DNA of 64,000 nucleotides. It comes from Monodelphis domestica (taxonomy: Eukaryota > Chordata > Mammalia > Didelphimorphia > Didelphidae). Location of the stretch: the NCBI RefSeq assembly GCF_027887165.1, contig NC_077228.1, forward strand, positions 178,168,499-178,232,498, read 5' to 3'. Below, one piece after another: positions 37,340 to 49,819 of the stretch. The notes beneath the pieces were generated by a model. It worked only from the letters and a program-made list of their open reading frames with translations. It was not told the DNA's origin and did no database searches. A program made the translations under genes and the position numbers. Position 1 is the stretch's first letter. The number at the start of each line of letters is the position of its first letter.

Positions 37340-37745
37340 CACTTAGGGGAAATACCTTCTTACATGATCTTTGGGCTTCACAGCAGCCCTATGAAACAGG
37401 TAGCATGAATAGTATTGTCCCCATCTGACAGGTTAGAAAACTGAGGTTTAGAACAGGAAAGTTCTTTACTTAAGATTGTAGAAGAACAGAGTAAGGGGGC
37501 AGCTGGGTAGCTCAGTGGATTGAGAGCCAGGCCTAGAGATGGGAGGTCCTAGGTTCAAATTTGACCTCAGATACTTTCCAGCTGTGTGACCCTGGGCAAG
37601 TCACTTAACCCCCATTGCCTAGCCCTTACCACTCTTCTGCCTTGGAGCCAATACACAGTATTGACTCCAAGATGGAAGGTAAGGGTTTAAAAAAAAAAAG
37701 AACAGAATAAAACTCGGGTCTTCTCATTCCCAGATCTTTCTACCA
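37340..37745 (-). mobile_element. MIR split by a SINE
   Basis: Antisense MIR (ctatgaaacaggtagcatga, gacaggttagaaaactgagg) stops at 37493 and resumes at about 37711 (actcgggtcttctcattccc). Confidence 0.7.
37495..37698 (+). mobile_element. marsupial SINE (type B tail)
   Basis: Well-preserved full copy, ggggcagctgggtagctcag to ggtaagggtttaaaaaaaaa. The 13-bp flanks aagaacagagtaa and aagaacagaataa are its target duplication within the MIR. Confidence 0.93.
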
Positions 37746-37984
37746 CTTTTAAATGCCTTCTTCAATATAGTCAGACTGTGACCAGAAAATATACTTCAGT
37801 GACTATCTCTCTCTGACTTAAAGGCCAGAAAGGAATTGTAGATTCTGTCCCCCAGAGGTTCATGGTCTTAACTTTGTGGGACTGAGATTGGAAAGTCCCT
37901 GGAATGTCCGAACCTCACTTTTCTTGCCTTCTGGACCCAACTAAGGATACGTATTCTCTCCTTCAATTTCATTTTTTTGGTTTT

Positions 37985-38222
37985 GTTTTATTTTTCAGTT
38001 GTGTCTGACTTTTCCTGATCCCATTTGGGGTTTTCTTGACTATGACACCAGAGGGGTCAACATTTCCTTCTGCAGCTCATTTTATAGATGAGGAAGCTGA
38101 GGCAAATGGGTTTAATTGATTTGTCTGTTATCAGTCAATTGGTAAATGTCTGAAGCCCGATTTGAATTTACATCTTCCTCACTCCAGGCTGGGTTCTCTA
38201 TCCACTTTGCCACCTATTCCCT
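37985..38222 (-). mobile_element. marsupial CORE-SINE (type A tail)
   Basis: Minus-strand tail gatcccatttggggttttct and CORE tttatagatgaggaagctga; ends gccacctattccc. Confidence 0.85.
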
Positions 38223-38439
38223 TATTCTCTCTCTATTGAGAATATTTCTATACTGTGATCTATGTAGGGGCCACTCATAGCTTCTGGGCCAAAGCAATTA
38301 ATTTAACCAGCTACTGGGACAGGAAATGATGGGAAAGAAATAGGAATCAGAACCCAATGTCTTGGGACCAAGTGGAAATAATGCCTTTATACTCTATAAT
38401 TAGCTCTCCCTAACTAGAAGGAGGCTAGTAGATCATTCT

Positions 38440-38595
38440 AGAATATGGAATTTTAAAACTGAAGAGACCTTGGAGGTCATCTGGCCTAAACCCTGAACTC
38501 TATAGATGAGGAAATAGGTCCAGAAAAGTGAAGTGAAATGTCCAGGATCTAGTAAGGGACAGATTTGGGATTCAGACTGAAGTTTTCTAATACTA
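38440..38595 (-). mobile_element. MIR fragment
   Basis: Antisense MIR-like: gaccttggaggtcatctggc, tagatgaggaaataggtcc. Confidence 0.6.
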
Positions 38596-38655
38596 AGTTC
38601 AATAAACCTTACCTACCATTTCTTTTTACATTTGAAGATACAGATATTCTTAAGT

Positions 38656-38800
38656 CTTTTTAAAAACCCTTCCCTTCTGTCTGAGTATCAGTTCTACAAC
38701 AGAAAAGTGGCAAGGGCTAGAGAAATGGAATTTAGTGACTTGCTCAGGTTCATATAACAAGAAGTGAATGAGGTCAAATTTGAACCCAGATCCTCCCTGG
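38656..38800 (-). mobile_element. marsupial SINE (type B tail), truncated
   Basis: Tail aacccttcccttctgtctga, body gtgacttgctcaggttcata; its 5' end is missing where the next SINE begins. Confidence 0.8.
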
Positions 38801-39002
38801 ATAGAGTCAGGAAGATCTGAAATCAAATTTGGCTTCAGGTACTTACTAGCTAGGTGACCCTGGGCTGGTCACTTAACCTCATATGCTTCAGTTTCCTCAC
38901 CTATAAAATGAAGTGAAGAAGGAAACCACTCTAGTATTTGCGAAGTAACCCCCAACGGAGTTTACAAAGAGGCAGACACTACTGAAATGATTCAATAACA
39001 AG
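38801..39002 (+). mobile_element. marsupial CORE-SINE (type A tail), 5'-truncated
   Basis: Starts atagagtcaggaagatctga; CORE cagtttcctcacctataaaa; ends gaaatgattcaataacaa. Opposite orientation to its neighbour. Confidence 0.82.
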
Positions 39003-39439
39003 AAGTGTGTGCCTAAACAATTCCTCCCCACAGAGACCCCATCATTGGTATCTATCTGTTCATAGAGGGTCACATTCATTCCCCAACCAGAAAAACCAAA
39101 CCAAACCAGTGAAGAGTGGGAAGAAAAACATGGCTGTGACTGTGCCCCTGGGAAGGATGCTTTCTGCCATACTACTGTTTACTTCTTTCTTTGCTCCCCC
39201 CCCTGCAAAGAGGGGGATGGGTTGTGTCCTTGGTTACTAAAAGTACAAAAAAAATCTGTTTTTACTATGGAAACATGGTGCCCTTTCCATTGAGAAGCCC
39301 CCAGCTCCAGCCCCAACTGTCTAACTCCATATTACCCGAGTATGGCTATTTAGATCCCTCATCAGATTCTCTTCCTCCTCCTCCTCCTGGGTGTCCCAAG
39401 CCCTGGGCAATGCTATCATCGGAAACAGGGGGGGGCAGG

Positions 39440-39705
39440 AATTGAGGTAGAGGAGAGGCCAGGGAACGCCTTCATTCCTTGAGCCCTCTGGACTCTGGTC
39501 CAGCAACACCTCTAAAGGGCTGTTATCAGTCAAGAATTTAATTTTGTGTGTATACGTTATCGTCCTGTGGCTCCATGTATTTATTGAAGGGGCCCTAGTC
39601 ACAGGACACTCCAAAGGCAGACACATCCAACGCTGGTACCCTGGCCAGCCTGGAGCCCCAGCTCTTTAAATGCCTTTTAAAAAGCACTTAGTGAAGTCAG
39701 CTTGG
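39440..39705 (+). promoter_or_regulatory. candidate conserved intronic element
   Basis: A repeat-free island: ctgttatcagtcaagaattt, gtgtatacgttatcgtcctg and catgtatttattgaagg. It contains GATA (ttatc), CDX/HOX-like tttatt and a long non-repetitive A/T-balanced core. Inference only. Confidence 0.3.
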
Positions 39706-40901
39706 ATGCTTTAGCAGCTGAGATGAGGTGTAGAGAGAACAGAGGGAGGGAGGGCCGGCCCTAGACAGACTCTGCTGCAGGCCTTTTCCAAAGAGTACCT
39801 TTGGGTTGGCTCATTTCCTTCTTTGTAGTTCAACAGACCCATTCCACAGACCTCTTTGCAGTGAATCTTTCCAGGTCATTCCAAAAGCCCTCTAGCAAAG
39901 GACCCTAGAGAATGCAGGAAGCCTTGCCATTTCCCTTCTTCCCTGTTTTCCCATCTCTCCATTCCAGAACTAGGGGCTTGTCCTGGGTTGACTAAGATGT
40001 TTGTACAGGTGACTGTTGGGGAACTGGAAAACTCAAGAGGGAAGGGGCAGCTTCTCTCCCCCAACCCAACTCAGGGTTTGAATGCACAACGGCCCAAATC
40101 CTCTCTACTGCTGCCGCCCAGACTAATTACTTGGGAAACATCTGGAATATGTGCAGGGCATTGGCGCAGGGGGCCAGGGCCTGAACACAGCTGGATCTGA
40201 CCCCATTTTGTGTGTCTCTCCCCAAGTGGTTACAAAATGGTGGCCCAGAAAGCAGCAAGATCCTTTTCTTTTCCCTTCAGAGAGCGGGAGCAGCTGCCCC
40301 TCTTCATTCAGCCACCTTATCCCCTCTATTCCCCCCCCCCCAGTTTCAGCTCCATATGTCCCTATCCCCTTTTCCTAGACCACCAGAGGAGGAGCTCAGA
40401 ACAGAGGACAATTCCGGGTTCTCAGATATGCATCGGAACACATCCTAAAGTAGGTGCTGCAGCAGAAATGTTCATTAGGGATGCTGCTCACACTGAGAGC
40501 CCAGGCATGTCAAGATGCTTTTGATTGGCAGCAGAGACAAATTCTTACAAATTACACAAATTTTTCAAAGTTCCTAAGCTTGAGATGGAACTTCCCCTCC
40601 ATTTCTTCTCTCTCCCTATCTGCTGAAGCTCACTTTCTGTCTACACTGGCAATGGCGCTGGTTCTAGTTCCAGCATGATTATTCCTCCTTGTCCTGTTTT
40701 CTCCAGTCATGTCTTGTGGCCTCCCCCAAAGTCCTGGCAGCAGGCCCAGTATTCTACCATGTTTGGTCCATCTTTGGTTTCCATCCACACCACGCAGCCT
40801 GTTCAGCTCTCTGTGTTGTTTTTGGAAGACTAGGCAGCTGGACACACCAAAGTCAATAGCCTTAGTTACTCAGGGAAACAGGTGGTTCTTTTTGCCCATG
40901 A

Positions 40902-40904
<3 letters not shown>
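39706..40904. other. intron 3, no gene seen
   Basis: Unique-looking sequence, with a poly-C run near 40331-40341. Parts around 40090-40560 are repeat-free and could be constrained. Confidence 0.35.

Positions 40905-40983
<79 letters not shown>
40905..40983 (+). repeat. (GA)n microsatellite
   Basis: About 39 pure GA units. Confidence 0.98.
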
Positions 40984-40985
<2 letters not shown>

Positions 40986-41619
40986 TATGATAGGAGAGGA
41001 TAGGGGTGAAGTTCCTCCTATCTATACAACAGGACCTCTGCTACCCCTGGCCCTGGGTAGGATGTGAAAGACTGAAACAGCAGACAGAGCAAAAGACAAG
41101 ATGTCCTTTCATGAGTCAAAGAAGGAGATGGGCCCTCTAGAACTCAGATAACTGCTCAGGGTATTAGCTACTTGATAACAATGTCCTGATGCCCCAGATC
41201 CACACAGCTCCTGCTACATTAGCTTCTAAGCACCATTCCAGTTTCTCACTCATTCCTGGGAGCCTGGAGTCACCTTGGTAGAGGAATAGGGGAAGAGGCA
41301 GCCAGGACCATTCAGTCCAGCCCACTGTTGATCCTTTGTAGGTCATTTGTGACAAGCATAAAGTCTTAGGCAGACTTTTCCTCATAACTCCCTCAAACTC
41401 TCTAGTCAGGAAGGCGGTTTTCCAGATTTTTCCATATATCTATGCTATGGGAAAGTATAACCATTTTCATGTAGGTCTGAACAAAATATAATTGGGACTA
41501 TAAATCTACCTTAAGTATCTGTGTACCCATATGAAAACACACATCTCTTTTATCCATCTAAGTTCTGTTCCTTAGTTTCATCCATCCATCATCCATCTAT
41601 CCAACCATCTGCTAAGGGA

Positions 41620-42010
41620 GCCCGATATAGTTGACTAGAGAGCTCTTCTCAGAAACAAGAAGCCTAGGTCTAGCCTCATCACATTCTGCCTGTGTGACGC
41701 TGGGTAAATCAATCGACCTCTCATTTTTTAGGCAAATCATTAGGACTGTAAGTTTTTGAGAACACCTTGACCCACATTGATGGAGGGAGCTTCCTCACCC
41801 AAGAATTCCCTTTGTTAATAGATTGGCAGATCTAGTCCTTATCCTTATGTGCGTTTATGGATGTGATTTCATGAGAAACAGCATGGTGTAAGGGATAGGG
41901 AGCCAGCTAGGTGTTGGAGTGGATAGAGGGCTGGTCCTAGAACCAGGAAGATCTGAATTCAGATCTTGCTTCTAACAATCTGGCTATGCTACCATGGGCA
42001 AGCCACAGAG
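41620..42010 (+). mobile_element. MIR fragment and partial marsupial SINE
   Basis: MIR-like ctgcctgtgtgacgctgggt near 41690, then a 5' SINE part from about 41900 (agccagctaggtgttggagt, gaaccaggaagatctgaatt) ending about 42010. Confidence 0.55.
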
Positions 42011-42299
42011 CTTCTCCTTGCCCCAGTCACTGTCTAAGATTATAAGCTATAGACAAGTCACTCACTGATTTGAGGTTAGATGGGAGTTGACATAGATTCA
42101 GACCCCTGTGTGTGTTTACTATATTCAGAAACTAAATAGAAGTATAAAAATTATTTATTTAAATTTAAAAATTATTACCCACTGGTGTGCTAACTTGGCT
42201 ACTGTTTCTTATATTTGTATAGATATTCGAGAGTTGTCTAAGGGCACAAAAAGCAGTGTGATCTAAGAGTTTCCACAATGTCTCTGAGAGTGAAGATGA

Positions 42300-43435
<1,136 letters not shown>

Positions 43436-43845
43436 ATGGAGGTAAGAAGTCATAAATCTGGAGCTGTCAAAGACCTAAGAGGTTGTCTAGGCCAATCCCC
43501 CATTTTATAACTAAAGATACTGGGGTCCAGAGAGGTTGTGGCTTTCCCAAGGTCAGAGAAGTAGGAAATTGTAGATCTGGGATTCAGATCAAAGATTTAT
43601 GACTCCAAAATCAGTGTTTTTTTAGATACCTTCATTTAATACCTTCCCATTCAGGAAAAAACAAAAAAACAAAACAAAGCTTAGAGAGAGGTAAGGAGTT
43701 GTCCAAAGTAAGAGTCACAGCAGAAGTGAACACAGGTCCTCTAATTCCGGTTCTATCACTCTAGTTCTGGAAGTGACCTCAGGGGCTATTTAGTCCATAC
43801 TCTCCATTTTGCAGATGAGGAAAACTGAGGTCAATTGTGGAATAT
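43436..43845 (-). mobile_element. two adjacent MIR-type fragments
   Basis: Antisense MIR-like at about 43440-43620 (cccccattttataactaaag, cccaaggtcagagaagtag) and 43670-43845 (gtccaaagtaagagtcacag, ttttgcagatgaggaaaact). Confidence 0.55.
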
Positions 43846-44178
43846 CTTTCAATTGCCACCTGCTCCCTCCCTCAGGTTGAGTGAGGATCTCTGGCCAAGT
43901 GGCTAGTAAAGAATTTTGACTTCTTTATTAAGACCCTTGGATAGAGCAGGTTGGCGATGAGGGGCTGAATTTGGATGGCTGAGTTAATGCCTCTCAAGTT
44001 CCTCTGGGCCCAGAGCAAAGGTAGCAGCCTCATTTCTCCAGCCTCATCATCATAGGGAAGAGCATACTTCATTTATTCCATTCATTTTCTTGACTGATTC
44101 CCTAGAAAATGTAGTTCTTGTCTAGCCTGTGTTTGAGGGTATTCCCAATGGTGTTTTCCAGGAAATTAAATTGAATTT

Positions 44179-44202
44179 TTGAAGTATGTATGTATGTATG
44201 TG
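44179..44202 (+). repeat. (TATG)n short microsatellite
   Basis: Six GTAT/TATG units followed by GT-rich sequence. Confidence 0.85.
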
Positions 44203-44224
44203 CCTGTCTGTGCATGCAGGCATG

Positions 44225-44395
44225 TCCTGTTGAATCAAAGAGTCACATCAACAAGCATTTATTAAACACCAGTATGTGCCAGACACTCTCCTAAGGGCTG
44301 GGGATACAAAAAGGCAAAAACTATGGTCTCCTCAAGAAGCTTACAGTCTAACGGGGGAAACAACATGCAGATAGCTATGTACAAACGTACATGTG
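44225..44395 (-). mobile_element. L2 3' end
   Basis: Complement of the L2 3' end: caagcatttattaaacacca, ctggggatacaaaaaggcaa, aagaagcttacagtctaacg. Confidence 0.7.
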
Positions 44396-44537
44396 TGTGC
44401 CTATGAGAATGGGTGGGGAAGTAAGAGAGTAGAAGGCTCTGTGTAGTGGGAGAAGATAGGAATGTCAGTGGTGGGAGGTAGAGGAGTATTTCTCTTTCTG
44501 TTTTCTATAAGCATCTGGCATAATAGAACGAAACTTG

Positions 44538-44792
44538 GAAGGGCAGTTAGGTAGCACAGAGGATAGAGCAAGGGGCCTGGAGTTAGGGAGGTCCTGTGTT
44601 CAAATATGACCTCAGACACTTCTTAGCTATGTGACTTTGGGCAAGTCACTTAAACCCAATTGTCTAGCACAGTGTTAGCAAAGTATTAGCATGTGTGCCA
44701 CTCCAGCATGGGGGAGCTGCTTGCCAATACTGGTCTAGTGCTTGCCACTCTTCTGTCTTTGAATTGATACTCAGACAGAAGGTAAGGTTTAA
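44538..44792 (+). mobile_element. marsupial SINE (type B tail) containing a hAT miniature element
   Basis: SINE start gggcagttaggtagcacaga; body gacctcagacacttcttagc; tail tttgaattgatactcagaca resumes after the insertion at 44670-44732. Confidence 0.85.
44670..44732. mobile_element. 63-bp hAT miniature element inside the SINE
   Basis: Ends cagtgttagcaaag and, on the complement of the right side, cagtattggcaag. The 8-bp flanks gtctagca and gtctagtg fit an aged 8-bp duplication. It shares end sequence with the 341-bp element at 46631. Confidence 0.7.
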
Positions 44793-44804
44793 AACAAAAG
44801 GAAA

Positions 44805-44992
44805 CAAAACACTTGGCTTAGGGACAAAGACCTGAGCTATCACCTCAATTCTACTACTTTCCCCCTATGTAACTTTGGGAAAAATTACTTAAGTCCTCTG
44901 GCCCTCAGTTTCCCCTTCTGTAAAATGAGATTGGATGAGCTGATCTCCAAGCTTTCCTCAGCTGTTTCTGAGTTAATTCTTGGAGCTGGAGC
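44805..44992 (+). mobile_element. MIR
   Basis: Core tatgtaactttgggaaaaat ... cagtttccccttctgtaaaa, then gagattggatgagctgatct. Confidence 0.7.
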
Positions 44993-44994
44993 TT

Positions 44995-45215
44995 GGGTTT
45001 AAGTGCCAATCGCTGACCAGCTTGGAAGACAAGTCTCTGGAAATTTCTCTTGCTCCCCTGCAAGCCTGCAATCTGAATTATCATTAGCTTTGGACATCAG
45101 TAACAATCATATGTGTCAGTGCAGGAAACCAATCCCACAGGCTTCCTCTTCTCCCCTACTTGGAGGAAAACATGTGTCCTTTGCAAAAGGGCAAGAACTG
45201 TAAACTTCATTCCCT
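44995..45215 (+). promoter_or_regulatory. candidate conserved element upstream of the fourth coding exon
   Basis: A repeat-free island with gaattatcattagctttgg and cagtaacaatcatatgtgtc (homeodomain and SOX-like cores), about 270 bp before the exon at 45480. Inference from composition. Confidence 0.28.
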
Positions 45216-45261
45216 TTGATAGGACAAGCTCCTGAGAATCAGTTCACCAACTTGGTTCACT

Positions 45262-45365
45262 AAATTGTGAGTTCTTCAAGGGTAGAGAAGTTTTGCCTTT
45301 CTTTGTAGCTTCAGCACTTGGCAGAATGCCTGCCAAATAGTAGATGTTTAATATTTATTGACTGG
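45262..45365 (+). mobile_element. L2 3' end
   Basis: gtgagttcttcaagggtaga ... tagatgtttaatatttattg. Confidence 0.65.
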
Positions 45366-45456
45366 TTGTCTGGTTTTGTTTAAGGTGAGTTAGGAGCAAG
45401 GTCCCCTCTGGGATTCCCTGGCACCCAATAGTTCACTCAGGGCAGGGGATCCCTAA

Positions 45457-45663
<207 letters not shown>

Positions 45664-45964
45664 TAACCATCTGGGAACTGGGAGGTAGGGGTGGAAGGAA
45701 GTTCACTGGGCTGGGATTGGCACACCAGGGTACCAGCTTTTACTCTCTCAGTTTCATTATTAAGAACAACAGTGCCTCATTTTTTTTTAGCATTAATTTT
45801 CTTGATAGGACATATACCTACCCCAAAACAAACTTGAGGATTTGATGGAGTTCTATCCAGGTTTTGCCAGGGAAATAAGTTGATATTTTGAAAGGAGGTG
45901 GGGAGAAAGAGTAGCAGACATACAGAGAAGAAGAGACAGAGACAAAGAGTCCACTAGTTGTCTT

Positions 45965-46115
45965 TTCTTTTCTTTTTATAATATTTATTTTCTGTCTTGG
46001 ATTGGATACCAAGTATACGTTCCAAGGCAGAAGTGTACTAAAGGCTAGCCAATTGGGGCTAAGTGACTTTTCCAGGGTCACGGAGCTATGAAGTATCCAA
46101 GACTAGATCACTACA
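45965..46115 (-). mobile_element. marsupial SINE (type B tail), truncated
   Basis: Tail ttattttctgtcttggattg, body gctaagtgacttttccaggg; the 5' half is missing. Confidence 0.75.
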
Positions 46116-46630
46116 TGTCTTTTCAAAGTTAACTTTGTGGTGAGATCCCAAGAAGGCACCAAATCATTCAGTGCCTTAGTTACCCCATTTGCAAAAGGAG
46201 AGAACATACCTGCTTTATCCAAGACATAGGGCTTTAGAAAATAAGAAAGCATCATTTTCAAATGCAGCCCTTAATTGTCCTGATGTTTCTCCTTTTGTCA
46301 ATTTTATTTAATTTTTTCTTTGCTGAGTTTTTTTTTTAATTCCTAATTGCCAAGACCTAGGTGAGGCCAAAACCACAGTTTATTATATCAGTAGTCAGCA
46401 ACATCTTAGCCATCAAAAATAAACTCTAACACTGAAAGATGGAAGGAAAACTTTTCCATAGCATGATTAGGTAGGCTATATATGGATGTCAATTTTATTT
46501 GAATAAATCACTTTTGTTTTCCTGTTAATTTAATTTCAAATATATTCCTCTGCCCTCTCCTATCTAGTAAGCCACTCCTTATAAGAAAGACTAGAAAGAC
46601 AGTTTTGCAAAACAAACCAATGCATTATAG

Positions 46631-46971
46631 CAGTGATGGCAAACCTATGGAACCGAAGATGGCACACAGAGCACTCTCTGTGGGCATGTGACCTCCCCAC
46701 TCCCACCCCAGAGTGCATTATTAGAAAGGCAGAGGGACTTGGGCAGAGCTGCTCCCCTCCCCTTCTCTACCTTGCCTGACCACATTTTTTCACATCCTCC
46801 AACCCTCCTCCCAGCAGCCCAATGGGAGAGTTTCTTCTTCCCCTGTGTGGGGTAAGGGAGGGGGCACACCTGGCACTCAGTGGGGTGGTAGTGAAGGGGC
46901 ACAACACTTAGTTGGGGGTGGGGTGAGAGTGGGGGGCTGGCACTCTGTCTCCAAAAGGTTCGCCATCACTG
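46631..46971. mobile_element. hAT miniature element, 341 bp, perfect 8-bp target duplication
   Basis: Left end cagtgatggcaaacctatgg; complement of the right end cagtgatggcgaaccttttg. Both sides carry cattatag (46623-46630 and 46972-46979). No coding capacity. The ends resemble the Charlie-type hAT elements abundant in opossum, from memory. Confidence 0.9.
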
Positions 46972-47345
46972 CATTATAGTATATACAATATTCCACCTCT
47001 GTGGCATCCCCCACTCCATCTTTGGTCTGCAAAGAAGGGAGAGAGAACACTTTCTCAATTCTTCCCAGAAGGAGAGCTTGGTCATTACATTGCAGTTTTG
47101 TCTTCTTGTTTTTTATGTTTCCATAGTTGTAGCCATTGTATCTATTGTTTTCCACCTTATAGTTACTTTACTTTGTATCAGTTCATATAATTCTTCCTAT
47201 AATTCCTATAATGTAGCTCTGCTCATTTTTTGTGGTGCAGTAATGCTACTGTGCATTCAGTTACCATAATTCCTCTAGCCATTCTCCAGTAAATAAGTGA
47301 GCATTTGCTTTATTTCTTGGTCTTTGCTACCATAAAAAGTATCAT

Positions 47346-47378
47346 AGGGGCAGCTAGGTGGCTTAGTGGATAGAGAGT
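47346..47378 (+). mobile_element. 33-bp 5' stub of a marsupial SINE
   Basis: aggggcagctaggtggctta through gatagagagt sits in the L1, with no SINE body or tail following. Confidence 0.6.
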
Positions 47379-47440
47379 GTTTGGGAGTATTTTGATGTAT
47401 ATGACACCTTTCTTTCTGTCTTTGATCTCCTTGGAATGTT

Positions 47441-47875
47441 CGTGGTTGATGCTTCCTATGGATTCCTTGATTTCATCATGAAAACAGTTCTTGTGCTTTC
47501 CTTTCCCCTACTCTGGGTGGGGGAAATTCAGCCAGGGAATTCAGACTAGCTAGGTCAGCTGGCCATTGCCAACTGTAACCGGGCAAGTCATTCTCTTTTA
47601 TTAGTGGGAAAGATCAGTTAATAGGTGCCCAAGCTAGGGGGAGTGACTTTTGGATTATCTACCATTTGAGGTTTTCTGCATCATTTCTCCCCTATTCTTC
47701 TGATGCATAATCAAGAGTAGACTGAGGTCTGGAAATGGATGATGGCGCATGGGGGAAGTGGGGGAAGGGCAGGGGACATCATGTCTCTAATTCCAGGGCC
47801 TTGGGTTCTGTGGGGTGGAGCCCTTTGGACCCAGCGATGCTGCCTCTGGGCCCCCTTCAATCCAGGGACCCGCCC
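47441..47875. other. no gene seen
   Basis: Unique-looking sequence of intron 5. Confidence 0.35.
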
Positions 47876-48125
47876 CTCACAGGTTGCATAAGCTCATTAT
47901 TTTCCAATCTGGCTCTGGCAGGCCCATTAAAAAAAAGGAGCATTTTATTTGGAAAATCTTAATTCATGTGTATTGCAGATGTAGGCCTGGGGAGTACACA
48001 GTTATCTGCCACGGCACAGAGGGCCCCTGGTCTGTCCTGGCAGCTTTGTGGCTATCTAGGATAGAACTAATTGTATTTGCTGTGCACACATTTGCTACAC
48101 AGGCAGAACTGAATGAAGCCAGTGT
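47876..48125 (+). promoter_or_regulatory. candidate conserved intronic element
   Basis: A repeat-free island with many homeodomain-type cores: gctcattattttcc, cccattaaaa, cttaattcatgtg and gaactaattgtatttgc. In mouse and human a lung-mesenchyme enhancer is reported in TBX4 introns; whether this is it cannot be decided here. Confidence 0.33.
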
Positions 48126-48140
48126 GGTGGTGGTGGTGAT

Positions 48141-48440
48141 GTGGGGGGGGGGGGCAGGGAGGGGGAAAGCGGTGGAAAGGGGGGAGAGAAAGAGGGAGGG
48201 AGAGACAGAGAGAGAGAGGTGGGAGAGAGAGAAAGAAAGAGGGAGAGGAGGGGGAAAGAAAAGGGGGAAGAGACAGGGAGAGAGAGAGAGGGAGGGAGAG
48301 AAAGGAAGGGGGAGAGGGGAGGGAGGAAGGAAGGGGGGGAGAAAGGAGGAAGAGACAGGGAGGGAGAAACGGAGAAGGGGGAGAGGGAAAGAGAGAGGAA
48401 GAGACAGAGACAGACAGATAGAGAAAGAGAGAGAGAGGGT
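48141..48440 (+). repeat. GA-rich purine tract
   Basis: 300 bp of irregular GA/GGGA/GAAA sequence. Long apparent charged-residue proteins here are artefacts of composition. Confidence 0.95.
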
Positions 48441-48844
48441 GGGGGCAGCGCAGGTTTGCCTCACTTTACACAACAGATGTGTTCCTGGAACGTTGTGTAT
48501 AAGCCAAATTGTTATATATCTCAAATTTCCCCACAAGAGACATTGGAGAGGCTTTATCTTAATTTCGAATGAATCTTCAGTTGACTGGCTGTCACTGGCT
48601 CTTCCAAGTATTGCATTTCTCTGTGTGGGCTGCCGGTGTGCCCTCCCCAGGGAGGTGATACTCTGTAAACATCCAGCAGGACTTGGGGAACTGGGATTTA
48701 AAGGAACGGGAGAACCCCTTCTACAGTGGAATAATCCTATCCTATATGCAGTGGATTGTGTGAGTTCATCTCTTGGGCTTTGTTAGATAAACAGGATCTA
48801 ACTAGATCTTAGAGACGTTTATCTGGCCTTTATTGGAAGCTAAG

Positions 48845-49052
48845 TTCTCTCTCTCTCTCTCTGTCTCTCTGTCTCTCTCTGACTCTGTCTGTCTCTGTCT
48901 CTGTGTCTCTGTCTCTGTCTCTCTGTCTCTCTCTTTCTGTGTCTGTCTGTCTCTTTGTCTCTGTCTCTATCTCTGTCTCTCTCTCTGTCTCTGTCTCTCT
49001 GTCTCTCTGTCTCTCTGTCTCTCTCTGTCTCTCTGTCTCTCTCTCTCTCTCC
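48845..49052 (+). repeat. (TC)n/(TGTCTC)n pyrimidine-rich tract
   Basis: 208 bp of TC dinucleotides interleaved with GTCTC and TGTCTC units. Confidence 0.96.
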
Positions 49053-49246
49053 ATCATTACAAAGATGAATAAATGCAGAGTCCCTGTTCTCCAGGAAGGT
49101 AGCTTTTTCTGATCCCTCAGATCAGGTGTCTCCTAATGAAGGATAGGGATTGAACCCGTGATTTCACTGGCATAGGGAACTGACAGAAAGGGACTCAATC
49201 TTACCAATGTTGGTCAGTTCCTTCTCTGAAATTTGTAGTGTTAGAG

Positions 49247-49472
49247 AAGCTAAGCCTGAAATCAGGAAGACTCATCTTCCTGAGTTCAAATCTGGTTTCA
49301 GACACTAGTTGTGTAACCTTGGGTAACTCACTTAACCCTATTTGCCTCAGTTTCCTCATCTGTAAAAATAAGTTAGAGAAAGAAGTGGCACACCACTCCA
49401 GTATCTTTGCCAAGAGAGCTCCCAACCAGCTCACAAAAAGTCAAGCACAATTGAAAATGACTGAACAACTAG
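49247..49472 (+). mobile_element. marsupial CORE-SINE (type A tail)
   Basis: B box gagttcaaatctgg, CORE cagtttcctcatctgtaaaa, tail ccaccactccagtatctttg-like, ending gactgaacaac. Confidence 0.87.
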
Positions 49473-49567
49473 AACATTAAGAGGTTAAGCTCATAGCCAG
49501 GGATCTCTGAGGCCACATCATTTCTCTAACCATTATTTCATGCTGTGTCTCTTTTGTATGAGAAATA

Positions 49568-49692
49568 GGAGAGCATGGTAGCTAGAGAGCTAGGCATCAT
49601 TCAAAAGTCTTGGGTTCAAATCCTGACTGACACATATTGTCTTTGTGTCCCCAGGGCAGGGCATAGAACTTCTTAATGTCCCAGACAACATA
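49568..49692 (+). mobile_element. MIR or SINE fragment
   Basis: gagagcatggtagctagaga, gggttcaaatcctgactgac; partial. Confidence 0.5.
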
Positions 49693-49819
49693 ATAAAATC
49701 AAAAGGTGAAAATGTACATTGGTACAGAGTTTCTTATCTTGAGCTCCTTATACCAATCAAGTTAAAGGACCATGACCATACCATTTGTTTTGTATAAGCT
49801 TATATTATATATGAACTTG

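Larger units (their letters stand above)
46490..47440 (-). mobile_element. old L1 3' region with nested hAT and SINE remnant
   Basis: Antisense marsupial L1 3' region: tattcctctgccctctccta, gtatatacaatattccacct, ctttactttgtatcagttca, tctttgatctccttggaatg. Interrupted at 46631-46971 and at about 47346. Confidence 0.65.

Noticed and set aside
47815-48786. A 323-codon + frame and a 190-codon minus frame
   Set aside because: Both owe their length to the GA-rich tract; the ends cross a unique island and show no domain or splice support.
49140-49210. tRNA-like B box (gggattgaacccg, antisense) suggesting a tRNA gene
   Set aside because: No cloverleaf or A box at the right distance; more likely part of an old tRNA-derived repeat.
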